Assembly: GCA_037957365.1 (NCBI GenBank)
Contig: JARHVA010002006.1
Coordinates: forward strand, 543,501 to 607,500
Direction of reading: 5' to 3'
DNA length: 64,000 bases
Origin: Torreya grandis
Lineage: Eukaryota; Streptophyta; Pinopsida; Cupressales; Taxaceae
Shown here: piece by piece, positions 11,920-22,787 of the stretch
Layout: each line of letters begins with the position of its first letter
Position numbering within the stretch: position 1 is the first letter of the stretch
Translations under genes and position numbers: made by a program
Notes under the pieces: generated by a model
The model's input: the letters and a program-made list of their open reading frames with translations, nothing else
Database searches by the model: none
What the model was told of the DNA's origin: nothing

Positions 11920-14270
11920 TATTTTAACTTATTCTAGAGTTTTCACTAACATATATTTTATTCCTCCAAGTTTATATAAATCTTCTAATATCAAAAGGAA
12001 GGAAAATAGACTATCATCTTATTTCAAGGGGATCACTTCATTATATGGATTAAGTTTTTGATTCATTCCTACCTTGTCTTCACATCCCTATAGCCTTATA
12101 AAGGAATATATTTCCTTCATGTTTTCATTATCCTTATTAAAGTCATATTTATCTACCCTTGTGCTTTCTCTAGCTATTCTTTGTAATCCAACATCCACAT
12201 TAATGATGGCTTAGAAACTATTGATGCACCACTTAATTTATTACTTCCAATAGGTCTCATACTATGTTCCACATTATCAATCTATCTTTCCAATACTATT
12301 AAGACTATTGGGGTTAAATATAATGCTTTGAGTTCAACACACTATTGTTCATGTTGCCTTGAGGTCCGTTTCCAACATTTCTACTTCTAGTTGTGATATG
12401 AAACCCAAAATGGAATTTTCAACTCAAGAGTTACTACTTGGTCATTCATCTTAGTTTCATATTGATCCCAACCTAATCCTCATCTCTTTTGAACAACTTA
12501 TATAGCTTTTCATGCTTCTCCCAATATTTTAGGTTGTGAATCCTCTTAAATGAGTATGTTTGGAGAGTGAAACTCTAAGATGTTCCTACCAATATTTATT
12601 AGTTATTACTTGACCTCATAGATACCTAAAAAACCAAAATCTTTCTTAGAATAAAAATATAGAGGCTTTGTTAACCCTTTGATGATGAAATTATTGAAAA
12701 CGAGATATGTATTCCACTCTTTGATGTTCTCTAACTATTTTTTTATCCATTATAGATGATACTTCCATTACTTTGATTCTATGAGGATTGAACTCTACTT
12801 TTCTCATTATATCCTCTAGCATATGAGGTCTACTCAGACTGCATTGACCTTGGTTCACACCATCTTATCCTAATATTACTCCTTTAAATGTTAAACAATA
12901 CATCATTCCATGCATATCCATTTGTAAAGACTGCATGTAGGAAATGACATACCTCATATCACAATATAATATATCATCCATACTTGATATTACATTAGAA
13001 ATAACTTGAAAACCTTCACATGTCCCTATTTTAGTTTCTTAGTCTGATCTTTTTGTGTCATTTTGAAATATCAATCTTTGTTATTCACATTCTTCACCCA
13101 TGTGTTTTCATTTGGCATGATTATCTTGTTATCATAGTAAAGTTGACCAATCTAGAATTCATTGAACTATCCTTGCTTTTTTGAATACATAGCTATATTG
13201 AGGATTCTCCACCTATCACCTTGGTATACCGTATATCTACCATAATTCAATGAAATAACACAAAAACTTTGAGCCTTAAGGGATTATATGACTATGTCTT
13301 GGTCATTTCCTTCCTCCTAATGAGTGCTTAGTCGTATGGAAGTTTTTCATCCATACAAAAGAACATAAAACCTTCAATTAGATCAACTTATCCTTAAGCT
13401 CTACATGTTTGTTCCAGAACAAATTTTATTTTCTCCTTGATAGTAGGTAGATTTCCTTCAATTTGTTTGCTCTTAGAGACTATATTCTAACTATGCTCCA
13501 ATGTTATAAGATTTTTCTTTCCTCTCCACATATTGCTCTAACAAATTTTGAGTTTGGATTTATATCTTTATTTTATCTTCCATCTTTGTCTTCAAATTTA
13601 GGCTAAGGGTCTCCATGCACATTTCAACTTTCTCCTAACTTTGTTCCTTTGTTCTAGCTTAAACCTTTGGACATGGTTCTTCCTCCTTATTGTTCATTCC
13701 TTGACAACTAGTTACCTCTTTAGGCTGAGTCTCAACTTATTTGTCCTCAATAGTTTCCATCCTCTTTATTTCCAAGACTTGTATGGTGGATACCTCTTTA
13801 TCACTTGTATACACATTATAAAACACTTCATTAGTATTAAAATTTGGCGCCTTAATGGCTCTTTTATTTGCTTCCTTATTGTAAATTTAAATATCATGCA
13901 TCCTCCTTTATTTGGTGGCATTCTCAAGACACTTATCATTCATATTAGTTATAATTTTTTACCCTTTTCTTCTAGCATATCCCTCATGTTCTTGACTACC
14001 TTCTTTGTTTTTAAACTCTTCATTATTAACCACTCTTCTAGGTGTTATTTATTTCTCACAAAAACCACTTTATTTGTTCAAATTGGTGGCCTATTTCAAC
14101 AACTTTCACTCTTTTTGGTCCTTTTTCATGTCCAACTTTATAGACCCACAACCCTCCATATTCACCACCTCAAGACACCTTGTCTTCATTTCCTTCTTAG
14201 GGGATTTGATAAACCTCAAAATCTCAATGAATTTACCCAAATATTATTTGGTTGACATCAACATCACTCT
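11785..14270 (-). other. Interior of element 1 downstream of the protease, no domain legible
   Basis: On the minus strand, frames between 13.6 and 14.25 kb are charged (Lys and Glu-rich), as in the linker between protease and reverse transcriptase of gypsy elements. A 204-codon frame on the opposite strand (13641-14255) is the antisense shadow of this. No YxDD, RNase H or integrase motif could be read from 13.6 kb down to the LTR. Confidence 0.45.
11855..11920. repeat. (TAA)n/(TTA)n self-complementary microsatellite
   Basis: About eight TAA units run directly into about fourteen TTA units, so the tract is its own inverted repeat and could extrude as a hairpin. It lies just inside the left LTR of element 1. 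Confidence 0.95.
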
Positions 14271-14640
14271 CTATTCCATTATATTTACATCACCTTTCAA
14301 TGGTTCAAGGATATGTGTCATCCTATTTTGATTTATAGTATAAGTATTAGTTTGGCCATCATGAATGCCCTTCCTATAAAACTGCCATATCCTCCCTAAT
14401 AAAAAATGGCAAACATCCATGGGCATTATATCACATAAAAATTTGTCTTGGTATCTACCTATACAAAATCCAACCCAACTTTGTTCACATACCAAGATTC
14501 GATGCCCTTCTTGCATTGATGCCACCTTGTAAGGGTGTAGATGTGGAGTTCTCCTCAATCCTAGTTTTTGTACCATTTATAAAGACACTATATTTTCTAT
14601 GCTTCCTCCATCAATAACCAAATTGCAAAATTTCCCCTTT
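14271..14640 (-). pseudogene. Gypsy-type aspartic protease (retropepsin) relic
   Basis: The minus strand reads KFCNLVIDGGSIENIVSL, a stop, then an open run of 101 codons with MVQKLGLRRTPHLHPYKV, GRYQDKFLCDIMPMDVCHFL and WQFYRKGIHDGQTNTY. The IDGGS segment corresponds to the catalytic Asp-containing flap of gypsy retropepsins, and the C-D-I-M-P-M-D-V-C-H-x-L-L-G-R core is a hallmark of plant chromovirus-type proteases. The enzyme would cleave the Gag-Pol polyprotein. One TAA splits the domain and the flanks are broken, so it is not functional. Confidence 0.85.
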
Positions 14641-15430
14641 GTTTTAAATCTGATCTTAAACAAACTCCTTTAAACTAGTTAGTGGGATTTATATCTTTAA
14701 TGCAAAAATACTCTTCTCATGAGTAAGGACTCACTTCTTGCTTGCCTCATTTCTTCATTTGTCTCTCTTGAATTTTGTTGATTGTCCATGCCAAAATATG
14801 TTGGAAATTTTAATGCCCTATGTCCTTCTCTAGTGAAATTCCAACATTACCCATGGAAATATGATCTTCCTCTATTTATTATAAAACCTCCATTAGTTAA
14901 AACTCTACCAAATACAAATGGTCTTACCTCATATGCATGGTATTATGGTCTCATGACTTCTTGGGCTGATTCTACATAATCTTGTGGCCTATTGAACTTA
15001 TCCTTTACTCTCTTCTTCAAATGATCATGGTTGTGAGTGTATTTATTGACCTTGATATCCTCTATTTCATTCTACATTATCTATCTCTAATCTTTGTGCC
15101 CTTCTTTTGAGAGCATTCTTAATAGCCTCCATTCTCATATTTAGGTGGAATTAATTATCTCACTTGATCCATCAAATTATCTGTAATGTCATATTGATCT
15201 TTGATACCTCTATCCATCATTTTTTCCATGGGATATTGTTCTTGAGTTTTTTTTTTAAACTCTCTTACACTATCTAAGCCTTTATTGATTTAGGACATCT
15301 ACCACTTAATCTTTTTCCTCACAAATCTTTTTGCCTCTCTTACTTGTTCCTGCAACTTCAATCAACATTATTCTAAAATATAAAACATAAACCTATAACA
15401 TTAAAAAACATAAACCAATAAAATATATTT
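14641..15430 (-). pseudogene. Gag-like remnant of element 1
   Basis: On the minus strand this lies between the primer site and the protease, where gag belongs. The translation is charged with short open pieces (for example IKNALKRRAQRLEIDNVE) but has many stops. No CCHC zinc knuckle could be read with confidence. The assignment rests mainly on position. Confidence 0.4.
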
Positions 15431-15445
15431 CCTACTCTAATACCA
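15431..15445 (-). other. Primer-binding site of element 1
   Basis: The reverse complement is TGGTATTAGAGTAGG. It starts 4 nt inside the LTR and matches the plant initiator tRNA-Met type of site (TGGTATCAGAGC) with one C-to-T change in the core. It sets the orientation of the element. Confidence 0.75.
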
Positions 15446-15449
15446 AATA

Positions 15450-16984
15450 TGATACACTCCTTGAGAGTATTCTCTTGAGACACTCAACTTACCACTATAT
15501 TAATTTTACCTTATCTTAAAACTGACCTATTATGACAGTCATGTACTCATAAGTATTTTTGCATTTGAAGAACATGAAATTAAACTAAAAAATATTAGAA
15601 TTCTTAGGTAAAAGTATTATAAAATAAATAATGACCTCCTTTAATGAAAAAAACCAATCTAGGAATTGGTTTTACAAGATAGTGTATAAAATAGTCTAAT
15701 ACCCTGTTTGGACCTAGAGACCTAATTGGTACTCAAATAGGTCAAATTTAAAAATAAAGATTTAAAAATAAAAATGGAACTTATAATATGTCTATGAAAA
15801 CATTTAAAAGGTGATTCAACCTTGACTTGTCTTTAAAAGACCCAAAATTGAAGAATTTTGACAAATATCTCACTCTGTTGTCAAGAAAACTTAAAATTTT
15901 AAGTTTTAAGTGCACACTATCAGCTATTACAATGTTCATAAAAATAATAAAAAATTTAAACCAATTTAATATATAAATAAAATCTCTTGAAAATCCTCTC
16001 CAAAATTTTGATAAATTTTCAAGGGTTAAAACTAATTTTATGACCCTTTTTGTAACCTCGACCTGTAACTAGCATTTTTCTGAACTTGGAGAACCTATGA
16101 GCAATCTATTGATGGTTCATAGAAAGTAATAATTTTTTATTGAAAGAAATGATTGGATGAAAAAATATACTCAAATATCCAACCTTTACAACACTCAAAT
16201 TAATACCATGAAAAATATTCGTTGACAAGCAAAGGACTGAGAATAGGGGTTTAATGCAAAACAAGGTCTATGTAGAAGAAAAGAGGCCTGTTTGACCTTA
16301 ATTAAATTAAATTTATTTATTTAAATGATCTATAATATAATATAATAAGTATACACAACATATAATACACACTCTTTACTCAAAAAACACTCCTTTTATT
16401 TTTGTAAAGTATGTAAAATACAAACTTTTTACACTCACAATTGCATATACAAACCTTATTCATACTGTGTTACTAGAATATGAAAATTTTCAAAAATTTT
16501 AAGGCTTTGTACTTCCTTGGGGATCTCCTATAAGTCTATAATATTTATTATCTTGTAGTGGTTCACTATTCCCATCAATAAATGTGCAAATGAAGTCCAA
16601 ATTTTGCTTTTTGACTTGTATAAAATGAGAAGATTCAAAAAACAAAAAAACTTATTTAAGTACACATAGTAGTTAGAGATGATTTTTGACCTTCCTATAT
16701 TGTAACCTGACCCATAATAAATGTAATAACTTATATAACTAATGACACTTGCAATAGTTTATAGAAACATGTCCTTCACCTGTGATTTTACAACTTAAGT
16801 AATTTGAAAGTTTAAATTTAAAATTGGAAAGAAACCACCAATTGAGCTCTCTAAGTAGATTCATCATCTCCTAAGAACTCCAAATGAATGATAAGGAATA
16901 AAATGACTATTTTATACCTCAAAACACCTATTAAGACACAATTAAAATCTCAAACTGGTTCATATGCATGATTCTCCTACATCA
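15450..16984 (-). repeat. 5' LTR of element 1 (right copy)
   Basis: 1535 bp, the partner of 10269-11784. The two LTRs have clearly diverged by substitutions and small indels, which implies an old insertion. Confidence 0.88.
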
Positions 16985-16989
16985 TATAC

Positions 16990-17261
16990 TTTCAGATTAG
17001 TCTCTTATATATCAATATCTTGATATCCCTTTTATATCTTAGATTAGTATTTTAAAAGACAAAAAATATTTGTACTCAATTTATACTAAGTAATGCACAT
17101 AATCTTATTGCATGTATTACACAAGCAGAGCCCTCAAGAACCATAATTTTTGGATATGAAAGATAACAAAAAATATATATTTATTTCAACCTCTCACTCA
17201 AACTCATCTTGGATCTTGATCATGTGACATACATTTATTTACTAATTTTGGTAAGGCTAAA
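16990..17261. other. Short spacer between the two LTR elements
   Basis: AT-rich DNA with no recognised feature. It separates the right target duplication of element 1 from the left target duplication of the copia-type element. Confidence 0.6.
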
Positions 17262-17266
17262 ACATG

Positions 17267-17347
17267 TGTTAGGAATTAGATTTTACATCATGTAAATTTT
17301 GATATTTATTGAGAGGTAAATAGTAATTGGTTAGTGTGTAACCATAT
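17267..17347 (+). repeat. 5' LTR of element 2, first part
   Basis: Matches the first 80 or so bases of the intact 3' LTR at 27561-27640 (shared 'agtaattggttagtgtgtaa'). It stops exactly where element 3 begins and resumes at 25114. Confidence 0.85.
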
Positions 17348-17489
17348 TGTTGTTCCCAAAATTAGTCACTTGTTTTTGTGGACAACATGTCGACCATTTT
17401 TGGTCCTTTAGGCCAAAATGGTCTCTTTCTTTATTTCAAAATGTTCTGAGCAATTATGTTTTTCAAATAATCAAGCCTTTTCAGCTAAG

Positions 17490-18010
17490 GAAATCATAGG
17501 TTCAATAGGCAGGCTTTCTCAAAGGGAAGTTTAAAACACTTGAGGCATTTCCTAAGTGTTTTGAGGATGGTTCAATGCCAAGGGTCAATCAAAGACTTAA
17601 TGGTGGGGTTCAAAGAATTGGAATGAACCATTGAACCATTAAACCCCAACTTTGAAAGGTTCAATGAGTTCAACAGACTCAAAGAATAAAAGGATTCAAA
17701 GAGTTCGAAGCTTCAATAGATTCAAAGAGTTAGAATGAACCATTGAACCATTGAACTTAGAAAGGTTCAAAGGTTCAATGGGTTTAATCAGTTCGAAGGG
17801 TTAAAAGTTCAAAGTTCGAGCAGAAGTTTCAAACGAATGGATGAATCGAAAGATTCCAAAAAGAGGTTCAACCAAATGGTTCAACTGAAGAAGAAAACCA
17901 AGTGAATGTGACCCTTTACAAAACATTGAATCGCCAAACCATTGAACTGTTGAACCATTAAACCTTTGAACAAAAAGAGTTCAAGGTTCAAAGTGGTTCA
18001 ATAAATAAAT
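17490..18010. repeat. Dense short-motif region within the LTR (ggttcaa / ttgaacc)
   Basis: Dozens of copies of GGTTCAA, GTTCAAAG and their complements TTGAACC and CATTGAACC are spread over about 500 bp. The equivalent region of the 3' LTR is about 22940-23480. Spacing is irregular, so it is not a simple tandem array. It could be a U3 enhancer-like array or the residue of slippage. Confidence 0.75.
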
Positions 18011-18499
18011 GACATCCCCATGGATTTCAATTTTAGGGTGATGGAATAACCATTGATTTTCAAAAGACTTGAGAACAAACTCAGTGACCAACCAAGAAAA
18101 GAGCCGAAGAAGCCAACTAAAAGTGAGAAGATAGCCCTGAGAGCTCAGATAACCAGGAAGAGATAAAACATGGCAAAGAAGGAGGGAACAACTATAAAAA
18201 GTCCAAAAATATTTGTAGAAGAGTTATACCAGTAGGTGGAACAGTGCACCAAGTGGACATCAGAAAGAAAAAATATTCAAAGGCGTGGCCTATGTTTTTG
18301 CATTAAGTAAAGGTGAATAGACAATTGTGTAAGTGTCATAAAGAAGACCAGAAAACCCATGCTTAGGAGGAGACATTTAAGATGATTCAAAATGCCAAAG
18401 TCAAGGTTGATGACCTGTTCTAGCATGGCCCTTTCATATATATTTAATGCATTCAATTTAGCATGGGTCATTTTCATGAAAACAAGTGCCCAAGTCTTT

Positions 18500-18545
18500 C
18501 TCATGATGCTATATATTGTAATCTCTCATTTTGTATAAGGGAGAT
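18500..18545 (+). promoter_or_regulatory. Possible LTR promoter (TATA-like)
   Basis: 'gatgctatatattgtaatc' lies about 1.15 kb into the LTR, before 'ttgtataagggagatctc', and is preserved in the 3' LTR near 23980. Position and sequence fit a U3/R promoter, but no transcript start can be shown from sequence alone. Confidence 0.3.
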
Positions 18546-19317
18546 CTCTTTGTTATCAAAAGTGAAGCTCTACCCAAATTGAAATGCATTCCTAAGACTT
18601 TGAGCTCAGACTGTTATGAGAAAGCAAGTGACATTTAAAACTTTGTGTTGAAATAGCTTGTGTCATTTAGGAAATTATACTTATGTCTTTTTGATAAATA
18701 CAGTCTTGTTAATTTAATCAAACAAGTAGAACAAGTGGAAATAAGCTAGAAGATGTCCTGAAGCTAACTATGGGAGACTTTGTGCTACCATAATTGTCTT
18801 CAGTCTGTGTTTTGTGTAAAGGATACTAAAGAGACTTTGAGCTCTCTTTATCCTTTGTAATCCTTTACTCTATTGTATTTTTAGGTGGAGACTTTGGGCT
18901 GCACTTAATCCTACGGCGTCCTTCATTTTAATCAGTGAGAGAAGCAACAAAAGACTATATGCTTTCATGGGTTTCTTGTGGTTATAGTTACTACTTAAGA
19001 AGTCTTCCTCTAATTTTCTGAACATCATTTTTGAAAAAAGAGAAATACCTTCAACAATTACCCAAGAATTCTCTTCTATTTTGTGAACATCATCTCTGAA
19101 AAAAGAGAGATGGATGGTATGATTTCACCCATGTGTGTATTTTCAACTTATATACACTATAAATTATAGGGAACCTACCCTTGCTGAGATGAGAGATTTA
19201 TCTCATTGTGGCTATGGTCACCACACCCATTTTGCCACATAAATCTCCTTATGCTATGGTTGATGTAACCATTTTCTCGTCAGTCAGTTGGTGACAAAAT
19301 ATTCACTCAAAAAATTT

Positions 19318-19335
19318 TGGTGACTCTTCTGGGGA
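19318..19335 (+). other. Primer-binding site of element 3
   Basis: TGGTGACTCTTCTGGGGA starts 5 nt after the 5' LTR. Primer sites of the TGG(C/T)GACTCTGCTGGGGA kind are common in plant Tat/Ogre-type elements. The tRNA is not identified here. One base (TTCT for TGCT) appears changed from the usual form. Confidence 0.65.
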
Positions 19336-19651
19336 AGAACAAGTAGTTTGAGGCCTCAAGCTTCAAATTGAAGTAGTTCCAATTATTTTCAATTTCCATT
19401 TCACACTCTAGTTGATCCACCGTATACGTGAAGCCAGGAGCTCGAGGTATTGTTGACTTTGTATTTGAGTTGGTGTAGCTAAGTAATTTTGATATTTTTC
19501 CTCCACCATCTCACCTTCAGCGAATCAAGATTTTTCTTCCTACAAACTCAGGTCCCCAATACCAAGCAAAGCTTCTCTTTCCTCTTCTAGCAGAGCTTTG
19601 TCTATACATATCCCATAGAGGTTTATTATCCCTCCCTTCAACAACCACATC
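19336..19651 (+). other. Leader of element 3
   Basis: Untranslated leader between the primer site and the first gag ATG (19652). No feature is seen except pyrimidine-rich stretches near 19500-19640. Confidence 0.5.
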
Positions 19652-20437
19652 ATGGTAGCTCAAGGCCCCTAGGGTAATACTTTTAGTCCTTTGAATCTAA
19701 CCCCACCTCTACATGAACTAATCAATAGTCCAAGAAAGAATTTTCTCAAGTTCTATGGTGATGGGAAGGTTCATCTTGATGAACATATTATAGCCTTTTA
19801 CATAGCCTGTGATGTGATAGGCATTGAATATGAAGACATTGCAGTCAGACTATTTGTGAAAACATTGCAAGGTGCTACTGTAGACTAGTTTTATCATCTG
19901 TAAGCACAAATAGTGATTGACTAAAACACTCTTAAGGCCAAATTTGAGGCTAGATTCAAACTTATAGAAGATGCACATGCCATTTTAGCCTAGATTACAC
20001 AAATGAAGAAGGAGCCTCATGAACCCATGAGAGACTTCATTGCTAAATTTGACAAGCTGAGGAATAGGATTCCCACAATTGCTTAGCCAACACCTGAGAA
20101 TCTCAAATGCTTCTTCATCAATTCTCAGCTTCTTAAAGTGAGTTTCTTGTTGAGGTGGGCTGGCCACATAGATCTTGTTATAGCTCAAATTTTGGCCACT
20201 GAGGTTGAAAATGATCTTATTTTGGTAGGAAAGATAAGAAGAGATCCTAACAGAAATAAATCTTCTTCATCTTCTAAAATTTTTTCTACAGGCACCACTG
20301 ATCCTATGGTGCAAAAGCTAGCAAATGAATTGCTAGCTCAAAAAGCAAATGGCACAAGGGATGTCTATCCCTCCTTCTTATCAGGATATACCAAGGAGGA
20401 TGTTTCCCAACTAGTCATATCAAGGCAATGCTGTTAA
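19652..20437 (+). pseudogene. Gag pseudogene of element 3
   Basis: One continuous frame (262 codons) without a frameshift runs from ATG 19652 to the terminal stop at 20435-20437. It is interrupted by six in-frame stops at 19670, 19886, 19901, 19922, 19991 and 20084. Conserved retrotransposon gag features are FLKFYGDGKVHLDEHI, VRLFVKTLQGATVD followed by a stop where the family has Trp, FEARFKLIEDAHA, and MKKEPHEPMRDFIAKFDKLR. Gag forms the particle that packages element RNA. Every stop is explained by Gln (CAA/CAG) or Trp (TGG) codons losing a C or G through C-to-T or G-to-A changes. No zinc knuckle was seen. Confidence 0.85.
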
Positions 20438-21099
20438 AAATCAAGGGCAACCAAATCACCTTCCTCTTACACTAAGGAAGCTTGCCATTAAAGCAGCACT
20501 AGCTAACTCAACAGTTGGTTATCATAAATTTGAACATGATTTCTGTTTCCAACCTGAGTTGAACCAAGAAGATGACGTTGATCTCTTTGTAGAAGGCAAA
20601 GAAGAATTAGCTGGCGACTCCAACATTGGTTTCCTAAATTACTAAGATAAAGCGAGAAGTAAAGGAGAAGTGTTTGATGGATCATACACTGTATTTATCA
20701 GGTCTTAGAACTAGTCAACTCAATAAGCTGATAAAAGAAAAATGGGGGAAGAATCTCAACCAAAAATTTTGATTGATAAATGAGGGACTTCTCTACCTTT
20801 CCAATCAAAGGACCTGGTGATCAATAAAAAAAGTAAGTACCTCAAACAATCCTACACCTTCTGCTTCAATTTCTCAGACCAGTACCACACCCAATAAAAC
20901 CTAGAATGATAGACTTCCTTCCTGTATCCCTATTTCTTTTTAGTCATTTGATATAATTGATTATACTAGGAAGACCAAGATTTAAATGTCTAAATTTGAA
21001 TACTTACAGGCTAACCCTGAGTAGCTGGATAGGCTAGTTGAGTGCATCAAGAGAAAACCATCCCTATAGGGCAAGATGTTTTGAAGGTAACTCATGATC

Positions 21100-21640
21100 C
21101 CCCAAAGAACACATCCACTTGAAACAATCTTGTCATTACTCCTATTGCCCCTAGGAACATATAACCTTTCTACATTTCCCTATTGATAAATGGTCATAAG
21201 CTGAACAACTACATTATAGATTCTATCGCCTCTGACAATGTGATGTCCACCAAGGTGGCAGACTCTCTCAGGCTCACACTGACTAAAAATTTTGAGAGAT
21301 GTTTCTCCATGGAAAATAAACAAGTGCCCCTTTTGGACATATCAAATATGCCAAATTTGCATTCACATCCTTCCCAAAAAAGAGGATTAAAATGACAATC
21401 CTAGTGGCTGACATTCCAGCGTCCTACAACATTCTATTTAGGCAAAATTTTTGTTAGGATGTTGGTGGAGAGTTGAGAATGGACCTGTCTGAGGTGAATA
21501 TCCCTATCAAGGGTGTCATGCAAATTTTTCTTCCTAAGAAGGAGTCGAAATACATTGTCACCCAAACATCAGTCCCTAAAGCTCAAATTTTGTTTGAATC
21601 TTCAGGCATGGGTAATTACTTTCTGTCTACTGAAGATGTT
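21100..21640 (+). pseudogene. Aspartic protease relic of element 3
   Basis: After a broken gag-protease linker, the plus strand reads PFYISL, two stops, then INGHKLNNYIIDSIASDNVM, and later RCFSMENKQVPLLD, MTILVADIPASYNILF and MDLSEVNIPIKGVMQIFLP. The family has IVDSGASDNVM at the active site; here Gly after Asp-Ser is Ile, so the catalytic D-[ST]-G triad is broken. The segment is read in two frames (21183-21395 and 21473-21895), so at least one indel has occurred. Confidence 0.75.
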
Positions 21641-21769
21641 TCTATTTCAGCAGATGAAAGTTTACTAGGTCACAATCCAAAAAATTTAGACAAGACATTA
21701 GAAGAATTGGTAGGGTGTAGTATAGATGAAAAAGGATCTTCCCTCCCTAATGAAGAAAAATATGAAATA

Positions 21770-22200
21770 AGATTAGATTCTAATGATGTCTGGATTCTTG
21801 AATTTGATGGCAACAATTTTTCTACTAGTTTTGGAGTTGGAGTTATTTTGATATCTCTTCAGGGATATATTTTTCCCTACTCATACAAGTTGTAGTTCAG
21901 TATTACCAACAACACCACTCAGTACAAATCTTTGATGCTCAAATTAAAGGCTACTAAAGCTAAAGGTGTCAAACTTCTTACGCCTAGGAAGATGTTGAGC
22001 TAGTGATTTGTCAGGTGAGAAATTTGTATCAAACTAAGAATAAAAGATTGTGATATTATCACAATTTAATGTGGGACTATCTTAAAAGTTTTGATGCTTT
22101 TAGTATTTCTATAGTGCCTAGAGAATTCAACAATCGTGCAGATTCCTTGGCCATCTCTTCAACCCTCATGGCTCCTCACCAATATTTCAAAGAGCACAAG
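21770..22200 (+). pseudogene. RNase H (Tat-type additional RNase H) relic of element 3
   Basis: VWILEFDGNNFSTSFGVGVI matches the first strand of the archaeal-type RNase H found in Tat/Ogre elements (WxLxFDGSxxxxGxGaGVVL). After one stop it continues FSITNNTTQYKSLMLKLKAT (family TNNxAEYEAL; the catalytic Glu is Gln here). It ends with SIVPREFNNRADSLA (family IPREQNxxAD.LA). It lies directly after the protease, so the reverse transcriptase that normally separates them is missing. The domain would degrade RNA in RNA/DNA hybrids. Confidence 0.8.
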
Positions 22201-22787
22201 TACACTATTGTGTTAGTCTTTTGACCAAGTATACCTGATAATACTGACCATTGGCAAGTGTTTAATGCTGACCATCTAATCATGTGCTGGACTGAAATAG
22301 AAGAGCAATGAATTATGGTAGTGGACTATATTGATGCATATCAAAACTAGGTAAAAAAACTCTTTGGCAAGAGATCAAATATTCATGGTTTTCAAATTAA
22401 ATATAAAGTCATATTGAGGGGAAAGAAGAGAGAACCAGAAAGAATGCACAAAAAATTTGATTCTGGGTGGAGAAGTCCATTCATCGATCACCGATTATAG
22501 GGTGAAAATAGTCTCTTGCTGATATATCAAGATAGAACACTATTTTCACTGCCTCACAGTGGGCAGCATCTGAAGCACTTCAATCCTTAAAGTATCAAAT
22601 AAGTCTGATTATACATATGTATAGTCTTTTTTTATTTTATGTTGTTTATTTATTTTTGGCACCTTTCTTTTTGAGTGGCATGACTCCATAGCCCAATGGC
22701 ATAGATAAAGGCACTGAGATTCTAGATTCTACTCCCTTCAATTGTTTCAAAATTTCAATCAATGGAAGTTCCCCAACTGGAGCTAGC
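22201..22787 (+). other. 3' untranslated part of element 3
   Basis: A tail resembling the segment after RNase H in Tat elements (IPDNTDHWQVFNAD) fades near 22310. No integrase H2C2 or DDE motif follows. The bases before the 3' LTR, 'actggagctagcta', are not a typical polypurine tract. Confidence 0.5.

Larger units (their letters stand above)
10264..16989 (-). mobile_element. LTR retrotransposon 1 (Ty3/gypsy type), with TSD
   Basis: Two direct repeats begin TGATACACTC and end CTACATCA (10269-11784 and 15450-16984). The pair is bracketed by the identical 5-bp target duplication TATAC at 10264-10268 and 16985-16989. Next to the right-hand LTR the minus strand reads TGGTATTAGAGTAGG, an initiator-tRNA-Met-like primer site, so the element points leftward. 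The roughly 3.67-kb interior holds a gypsy-type protease relic and gag-like debris. I could not recognise reverse transcriptase, RNase H or integrase, and the interior is short for a complete gypsy element, so part of pol is probably deleted or erased. Confidence 0.88.
17348..19312 (+). repeat. 5' LTR of element 3
   Basis: 1965 bp, beginning TGTTGTTCCC. It aligns with 22788-25113. The final bases read CAAAA where the 3' LTR has CAACA, so the expected CA end is mutated here. It contains a region (about 17480-18010) dense in short permuted motifs such as 'ggttcaa' and 'ttgaacc'. A 75-codon minus-strand frame (18277-18504) recurs in the other LTR as 23753-23965 and is treated as a shadow of the LTR, not a gene. 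Confidence 0.88.

Noticed and set aside
13641..14255. 204-codon plus-strand frame
   Set aside because: Antisense to the gypsy element, whose primer site and protease are on the minus strand. Composition is Phe/Leu/Ser-rich, as expected from the complement of Lys/Glu-rich coding sequence.
17490..18010. CRISPR-like or satellite array
   Set aside because: Motifs are short, occur in both orientations and have irregular spacing. The field lies inside a plant LTR.
18277..18504. 75-codon minus-strand frame repeated at 23753-23965
   Set aside because: It lies within the two LTRs of element 3 and is repeated only because the LTRs are. No motif and no promoter support it.
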